From: Acidimicrobiaceae bacterium
GTDB lineage: Bacteria; Actinomycetota; Acidimicrobiia; Acidimicrobiales; Acidimicrobiaceae
Direction of reading: 5' to 3'
Assembly (NCBI GenBank): GCA_013044385.1
Contig: JABEUN010000049.1
Span: 1-51,129, forward strand
Length of the DNA stretch: 51,129 bases
This document shows, one piece after another, positions 46,331 through 51,129 of this stretch. How positions within the stretch are numbered: position 1 is the first letter of the stretch; every line of letters starts with the position of its first letter. The position numbers and the translations under genes were made by a program. The notes under the pieces were generated by a model. That model had not been told where the DNA came from. It made no database searches and saw nothing but the letters and a program-made list of their open reading frames with translations.

Positions 46331-46547
46331 GCAGGAGCTCCAGAAGCTGATCAGTGTTCATCGTGGTGGTCGCCCTGCCTCGCATATGCCGCACCAGCCT
46401 CTGGCCGCGAGTCGGGCTTGTGTCTACTCGGACAATGCGCAAGTTTGCGCCATCCTCGACGACGTCCACCTCGTCACCCGGGTACAGGCCGTGTCGCTCA
46501 CGCAGCGGTGCAGGGATTGTGACCTGGCCCTTGCTGTTGAGTCGCAT
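46320..46547 (-). CDS. vapB: AbrB/SpoVT-type antitoxin VapB
   Basis: A 75-residue swapped-hairpin antitoxin that should bind VapC and autorepress the operon. The N-terminus MRLNSKGQVTIPAPLRERHG followed by LYPGDEVDVVEDGANLRIVR is the AbrB/MazE-like DNA-binding fold; the C-terminal third (VRHMRGRATTTMNTDQLLELLRGD) would wrap the toxin. The ATG at 46547 has GGAGG five bases upstream. It overlaps vapC. Confidence 0.9.
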   Translation of the reverse strand: MRLNSKGQVTIPAPLRERHGLYPGDEVDVVEDGANLRIVRVDTSPTRGQRLVRHMRGRATTTMNTDQLLELLRGD

Positions 46548-47176
46548 TGCCACCTCCTGATACGTAGTACCTGCGATACATACTACACGTGGTCTTGAGG
46601 TGCACATTCCGATGAGTCAGCGCGCCCGTTCCGGTCTTTACGCCCACCCCGGAGGGGGAGACCGTGGAACGGTCGACGGGTGTAGAGCGGGCCTCGTCGG
46701 AGAGTTGCAAGGCGGCGCTCGGGCGACCCATTCTGGCTTTCCCTTCTTAGCTAACTTCGACATCGCGACCAAGACCAGACTTTGATTCGTCGCCATTTGT
46801 GAGAATTGAGGTGGCACACTTTCGCACTGGTGCGCTCCATCCCTCAGAATGGTAGAACCCGATTGGTTTTGGGGAGTGTCACACGGACAGACCCACTGAT
46901 CAGAGCCGAGGATACTTTCCTTGGTCCGGGCGCTCCTATCACCCAGCGCCAGCCAGGACTTGGGACGTGGTGAGAGCAGCAGAGGGCTGGGAAAGGGCAA
47001 CGGCCGAACAGATCACCTGAAGTTTGTCCTGCCAGCCCAGAGCACGTAGAGCACGAAGAGCAAGTTGGTCATCCACGGTCACCTTCTGAATGCACCAGAT
47101 CTGTAGAGCGGGATGTAACCGGGCTTACCCCACCTACCTTCGAGTTCGTTTTGGTTGCATAAGGTACGATCTGGGG
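46548..47176. other. Gap with possible 47-codon minus-strand ORF
   Basis: About 630 bases. The upstream border carries the vapBC promoter. A frame on the minus strand from GTG 47082 to TGA 46939 (47 codons, MTVDDQLALRALRALGWQDK then LQVICSAVALSQPS) has AGAAGGTGA before it and plausible composition, but no known relatives; it may be a small gene or the tail of a decayed one. Other frames (46638-47000 -, 46600-46785 +) look random. TACGAT at 47165-47170 is listed with the next gene. Confidence 0.35.
47165..47170 (+). promoter_or_regulatory. Candidate -10 box for a leaderless message
   Basis: TACGAT ends six bases before the GTG at 47177, the spacing at which transcription would begin at the start codon itself. 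Leaderless genes are common in actinobacteria. The -35 region (around 47142) is not a good match, and no Shine-Dalgarno precedes the GTG. Confidence 0.35.
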
Positions 47177-48991
47177 GTGAAATCTACGTGGACGACCTTG
47201 CAGCGTCGCATTGGTGGGGAGATGGGGGTGGCCGCCCAGAGACGGCGCCGGATCGCCCTTGTCATCGTCGTGTTCCTCGTTCTGGTACTTACGTTGATTG
47301 ACCCAACCGGTCGTCCCCAAGCTGTCAGCTCTGGACAGGTAGGCATCGCCTTCTTCGCCGCTCTACTGACGGGCGGAGCGATCATCTTTGGGCTCTCCTT
47401 CAGTTCTGCCACGCTCTGGCCGTCCCTCAGGGAGATCAATGAGTACGTCGGGGTATCGGACTGGGTGACCGTAGCGTCGTTGGGGACCCTCGCACTAGCC
47501 GTCGGGGTCCTGGTAAATCTGGATTCCATGGTGAGCTTCGGCTCTACCGTTGTCATCTTCGGAGACCTGATGGGCCTCGTCTCCTTCCTCAGAATCCTGT
47601 CACTCGCCAGCCCTGATCGGCGCAAGGTCGTGCTCGCCCAGCGCCTCGGAGAGGAGTTCACGCTCGCAGCGACGCACTCGGAGCGGCCCACGCTGGTTGA
47701 GCACGGCAGTCGGGGTGTCCTTCATCGCTTCATCACAGAATTCGAATCCTCGCTCACCCGTTCCGACAGCACTACCCTCCGGGAACTGGTAGGAGAGGTC
47801 GAGCAGGCTACGTCGTCGCTGAGAAGTCGAGATCGGGGACTCCATGCTGGAGGCTCACCACTGCACCTTCCTACCGAGCTTGCATTCGATCTACTGCATC
47901 GACTCGCTCAACGTGCGTTGAACGGGGGACTGGATCCAAGAGGCGCCGTAGACCTTCAGACCCAGATCGCCGATGGCCTCATCGGATCTGCAGTTAATAT
48001 CTCCAAGGGTGCCAACGACTCTCAAGCGGCAGCGATTCTAGGACGATTGAGTCTTCACCTTGCCTGGACGGCGAGCACAGCCTGGACCATGGCAGCAAGG
48101 AACTCATTGGAGTCCACGACCGCTCGGAGCCTGATCGTTTCGTCGGGTGACCTCAGGGGCAGGATCCTCAGGTCGGTCGACCCCGACCCATCTGGACTCT
48201 TCAGTTTGGACGAGCAACTCGTGCGACCCATTTCGACTCCACTTGGCTGCCTCACCTGGCTTCGCTGCTTCGTGGAGTTTCATGGAGCCCCGATGACCGT
48301 TGCGTACTATCCAACCTTCCAACTGCTGAGCGGTGAGCGTTACAAGTACAACATCTGGGACGGTGCCCCGATTCTCGCCCAGCTCAGATTCCACCTGTAC
48401 TCGAGTCCTTCGAACACTGACGAAGCGGTGGCGACTCGCACTGCCTTTGGGTCGGCCAGTGATTTCGACCGTACGTTTCTAGCCCTGTCGGTCGGCCTGA
48501 TCGCCACGCTCAGGGATGCCCGGCTCAGATCTCCGACGACACTCGGACTCCCGGACCTTTCCGACGAACCACGTCGACTCGCCTACGAACTCTGGTCCTT
48601 CGCAACGCACCGATACTTTGACACGGCCATAGAAGGCCTGGAAACTCTGGCCCGTTACAGCTCCCAGCGACTTCCAAACGACCTCTGGTGCCAAAGCGGT
48701 GTCTCACTGTCCCAGATTGCTGCACCTGGACCACCGATCATCGATCCCATCTCCCGAATGAGTGCGCTCGGACTTGCAATAGCCCTGCGTCTGGCGCCGT
48801 TGGATCCGTTTGATTCGCCAACCGAGCTGCATGGTTTCCTCTCACGTCTCGATCCGAGCTACCTCAACACCATCCGACTGCTAACCGATCGGATCCTGCC
48901 GAATGCCACCGCCAAGGCACCGGTGGACGCAATAATTGAGCAGCTGTGCATCCTCCATGAGATGCCTAGTTCGGGGACTTTTACGTTATGA
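47177..48991 (+). CDS. Uncharacterised membrane-anchored protein (604 aa)
   Basis: I do not recognise this family. From GTG 47177 it has a basic N-terminus, a first helix RIALVIVVFLVLVLTLI (about 26-42), a second GIAFFAALLTGGAIIFGLSF (about 58-77), then two closely spaced hydrophobic stretches (VTVASLGTLALAVGVLVNLD and STVVIFGDLMGLVSFLRIL, about 96-140). The remaining roughly 450 residues are soluble and helical, with an unremarkable composition and no visible Walker, nuclease or protease motif. The alternative start ATG 47222 would remove 15 residues. It overlaps the next gene by four bases (ATGA), so the two are coupled and probably act together. Candidate sensor or anchor of an accessory system. 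Confidence 0.75.
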   Translation: MKSTWTTLQRRIGGEMGVAAQRRRRIALVIVVFLVLVLTLIDPTGRPQAVSSGQVGIAFFAALLTGGAIIFGLSFSSATLWPSLREINEYVGVSDWVTVASLGTLALAVGVLVNLDSMVSFGSTVVIFGDLMGLVSFLRILSLASPDRRKVVLAQRLGEEFTLAATHSERPTLVEHGSRGVLHRFITEFESSLTRSDSTTLRELVGEVEQATSSLRSRDRGLHAGGSPLHLPTELAFDLLHRLAQRALNGGLDPRGAVDLQTQIADGLIGSAVNISKGANDSQAAAILGRLSLHLAWTASTAWTMAARNSLESTTARSLIVSSGDLRGRILRSVDPDPSGLFSLDEQLVRPISTPLGCLTWLRCFVEFHGAPMTVAYYPTFQLLSGERYKYNIWDGAPILAQLRFHLYSSPSNTDEAVATRTAFGSASDFDRTFLALSVGLIATLRDARLRSPTTLGLPDLSDEPRRLAYELWSFATHRYFDTAIEGLETLARYSSQRLPNDLWCQSGVSLSQIAAPGPPIIDPISRMSALGLAIALRLAPLDPFDSPTELHGFLSRLDPSYLNTIRLLTDRILPNATAKAPVDAIIEQLCILHEMPSSGTFTL

Positions 48992-49521
48992 GTCAGATCT
49001 CCATCCAAGATTGGCCAGCTCAGATCCGCTCTAGTGGAGCCATTGGGGAGATACGGGTCATCCAATGCAGCCTCAAGTGGACTCAGCCCGAACAAGAATA
49101 CATAAGAGATGCGATCGACCTCGCCCTGATCGAGGTACTTCTACGTTCCACCGATCTCGTCGTTACCCGCTACATACTCCACGACGTACCACCAAGGGAC
49201 TCCGCGGGCATTCCGGTAGACCCAAGCAACCACCAGTCCCATCAGGAGTGGATCCGCCGCCTCGCATGCTCTCTCGCGTTGGTTCGAAAGGATGCAGCGG
49301 GGCCTCGGCTGAGGATCAACCGGGTACTGCGACCTAGCTCAGCTTGGTCCGCAGATCTGGTCGACACCATCGAGTTCCTTGAACATGAGGCTCCAACATC
49401 ACCGGAGGTTGCGCTGGCCGCAAGTGGGATCACATCCTCATTCGGGACCACCCCGCTTACTGCCACTGAAATTTCACTGGATGGACCCTATGGAGACGCG
49501 GAACCCCTCTACTACCTCTAG
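48988..49521 (+). CDS. Uncharacterised protein (177 aa), coupled to membrane protein gene
   Basis: Starts with ATG inside the stop of the previous gene (ATGA). The product is soluble; it begins SQISIQDWPAQIRSSGAIGE and contains RYILHDVPPRDSAGIPVDP, HQEWIRRLACSLALVRKDAAG and LVDTIEFLEHEAPTSPEV. I see no known catalytic motif, signal peptide or membrane segment. The tight coupling to the membrane protein suggests a complex or a shared role. The 12-base gap to the deaminase gene makes a three-gene operon likely. Confidence 0.72.
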   Translation: MSQISIQDWPAQIRSSGAIGEIRVIQCSLKWTQPEQEYIRDAIDLALIEVLLRSTDLVVTRYILHDVPPRDSAGIPVDPSNHQSHQEWIRRLACSLALVRKDAAGPRLRINRVLRPSSAWSADLVDTIEFLEHEAPTSPEVALAASGITSSFGTTPLTATEISLDGPYGDAEPLYYL

Positions 49522-49533
49522 TCTGCCAAAACT

Positions 49534-50034
49534 ATGGACCACCCTCAAACAGCGTTCGACCGACACGTGCACGAAACCTTTCTGAATCGGGCGATTGAGA
49601 TCTCCAGAGATGCCTTGTCGGTGCCGGGCGCCACACCATTTGGGGCCCTGGTTGTCATCGGTGGCGAGGTCGTCGCCGAGGGCATGAGTCTGGTGATACG
49701 TAAGCACGACCCCACTGCACACGCAGAAGTTCAAGCCATCCGGGCCGCTGCACTTCGAATGGGAAACCACCTCCTGGAAGAAGCGACACTCTACTGCAGT
49801 TCCGAGCCGTGCCCGCTCTGCCTCATGGCCTGCTACTGGGCTGAGATACCGACAGTGATCTTCGCCGCCCTCACCACCGACGTAGCGGAACACGGCTTCC
49901 AGGATCTCGCCTACTATCAACAGCTCAAACTCGCCACATCAGAGCGCTCCATATCTGAGGTGACTGCATCGGAGGAATTTCGTATTAACGCCGTCGATGT
50001 GCTTGACAAGTGGAGGGAGATCCACGGGGAGTAG
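49534..50034 (+). CDS. Nucleoside / guanine deaminase-like protein (CDA fold)
   Basis: A 166-residue zinc deaminase of the cytidine-deaminase superfamily. Key residues: PFGALVVIGGEVVAEG, the catalytic THAE-type motif TAHAEVQAIRAAA (His ligand and Glu acid, about 67-79) and SSEPCPLCLMACYWAEI (two Cys ligands, about 90-106). Length and the CPLCLMA block are closest to bacterial guanine deaminase and TadA-like nucleoside deaminases; it lacks the tRNA-binding tail of TadA. Housekeeping purine salvage is the default reading, but its place behind two unknown coupled genes beside VapBC raises a defence-type role. No Shine-Dalgarno before ATG 49534. Confidence 0.88.
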   Translation: MDHPQTAFDRHVHETFLNRAIEISRDALSVPGATPFGALVVIGGEVVAEGMSLVIRKHDPTAHAEVQAIRAAALRMGNHLLEEATLYCSSEPCPLCLMACYWAEIPTVIFAALTTDVAEHGFQDLAYYQQLKLATSERSISEVTASEEFRINAVDVLDKWREIHGE

Positions 50035-51129
50035 CGCGGTCACGGGGTGGCTACCATGAGCGGACTTCAGACGCGGGAACCATTGCCCAGCCGAGGCGTC
50101 TCGCTGCCCCTAGGAGAACTGGCAAGCAGGATCTCTGGCATCGTGCATCTGGATGAAGGCTCAGTTTTCAAGTATTCCTGCGATTTCCCCGGCAGCGGAA
50201 GTTGAGGAATACCGAGACTGTTTTGGCGGACGGGGACCCTTATTTGCCGGGATTTTCAAAACCTACGAGCCGAAGTTCCTGAACTCTGATGATTCGGGCG
50301 GCTTCAACTGTGGTATGAATCGATTAACTCGAACCGTGGCTGCCATTCGGAATCTGCGTGCCGGATTCCCATTTTGCCACGCAGTGAAGAGTTGGAATAG
50401 ATCGACTCGTTGCTTCGCCCAGAGGGACTGGGATCTCCATTGAGGTCCGAATTTACAGCGTTGAACTCGGTTCATGAACCCGGGAAAATGTAGACCTAGC
50501 ACCTTCTTCACCCATGAGCTTGGTGGTCAGGTTTATCACCGTCACCCACAGATACTGCCCATCGTCTGAACGTTGGGCTTGTCATATGTGATACGCGACT
50601 CTGCATGTAATTCAGTGATGGCAAGGTTTGAGTTCAGGAGGCGTTGATCAAGGTGGTGGGTCAGCGATTTTGTTTCATCAAGAGGACGGTCGCTTAGCCG
50701 GGTCTGGAGATGAGCGGTTTGGGCAGAGTACCTGGAGTGCTTCGTACTCGGTCGAGTTGCACCGGCTGCCCTTTCGGAGAGTCGCATTCGTTCTTGGCGA
50801 CCAGTCTGATGGCAGGCTGGACCAGGTGAGGTTCGGTTTCGCAATCTTCGATGGTGCGACTTTGACGATCGAGTCCACCGACCCAGGAAGGCCTTAGGTG
50901 TAGGCCCATCGGTCTTTTCAGAGCTACCTTTTCGAATGGAACGGTGAGTAGAAGACGAACAGGCTCCCACGCCACCGGTCCAGATTCTGGCTCAGGTCGA
51001 GTTTCTCAGTGCCTTTTCCCCTTTTCAGCAGGGATCCTCTTCCTTACTGAAGAGTACGTGAGAGATTTTCGCGATGTTTTCGGACTTTTGGATGGACACG
51101 TGAATCATTCATCTATAATCGATAATTGT
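50035..51129. other. Terminal 1.1 kb without convincing genes
   Basis: Possible frames are ATG 50056-50205 (+, 49 codons, MSGLQTREPLPSRGVSLPLG onward), 50153-50443 (+), 50628-50897 (+) and 50542-50970 (-); none has a good ribosome site or a recognisable sequence. GGCCT (50890-50894) and AGGCC (50902-50906), flanked by GACC/GGTC, form a short hairpin followed by TTTT at 50914, a possible plus-strand terminator. The last 30 bases turn AT-rich (ATTCATCTATAATCGATAA), compatible with a promoter for a gene beyond the window. Confidence 0.35.

Noticed and set aside
46638-47000. 120-codon minus-strand ORF in the accessory gap
   Set aside because: Pro/Ser-rich random-like composition with no ribosome site.

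Overview
The window looks like chromosome of an actinobacterium, most likely from or near the class Acidimicrobiia (inference). The pointers are an actinobacterial-type integration host factor beside gmk and rpoZ, a class II DAHP synthase, an F420-type LLM oxidoreductase, a PriA without helicase motifs, a DUF1844-like gene beside infC, and at the left edge a secreted protein with the WLVASDGGIFSFGDA-type repeat often seen in Acidimicrobiia. Base composition is moderate, roughly mid-50s % G+C by eye. TTG and GTG starts are very common, and two essential genes (gmk, infC) have no ATG, GTG or TTG start available at all.

Left part (1-9.5 kb): a truncated secreted repeat protein (-), class II DAHP synthase (-), then on + an LLM oxidoreductase, nadD, rsfS and a fumarylacetoacetate-hydrolase-family enzyme, a small minus-strand protein, and glnB-glnD (PII and its uridylyltransferase). 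9.5-15.8 kb: amtB (-), whose product is a likely PII partner, an ArsR-type regulator (-), and a divergent iron-sulfur module: a membrane polyferredoxin followed by a 715-aa fusion of ferredoxin, GltD-like flavoprotein and flavodoxin, ended by a clear terminator.

16.5-33.1 kb: an LCP cell-wall ligase gene (-) diverges from a tightly packed pyrimidine operon pyrR-pyrB-pyrC-carA-carB-pyrD-pyrF. It continues on the same strand into mihF-gmk-rpoZ-coaBC-metK-priA. The pyrR leader carries a consensus-like PyrR-binding loop just upstream of the pyrR Shine-Dalgarno, suggesting translational feedback by PyrR.

33.6-42.4 kb: an agmatinase-family gene (-), a pyridoxamine-phosphate-oxidase-fold protein, def-fmt, a MoaB/Mog-type gene leading a complete riboflavin cluster ribD-ribE-ribBA-ribH, hisG (long form), and a small cold-shock-domain-like protein.

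42.8-45.5 kb: a DUF1844-like gene (-) divergent from infC-rpmI-rplT-trmH. infC appears to start at ATA, with its Shine-Dalgarno inside a hairpin. pheS-pheT, the usual next genes, are absent. The sequence instead enters an accessory stretch (45.5-51.1 kb) with a VapBC toxin-antitoxin pair, an uncharacterised two-gene unit (604-aa membrane-anchored protein overlapping a 177-aa protein), a nucleoside-deaminase-fold enzyme 12 bp further on, and more than 1 kb with no convincing gene. That three-gene unit is the best candidate here for an undescribed system. The Fe-S/flavodoxin module is the second.
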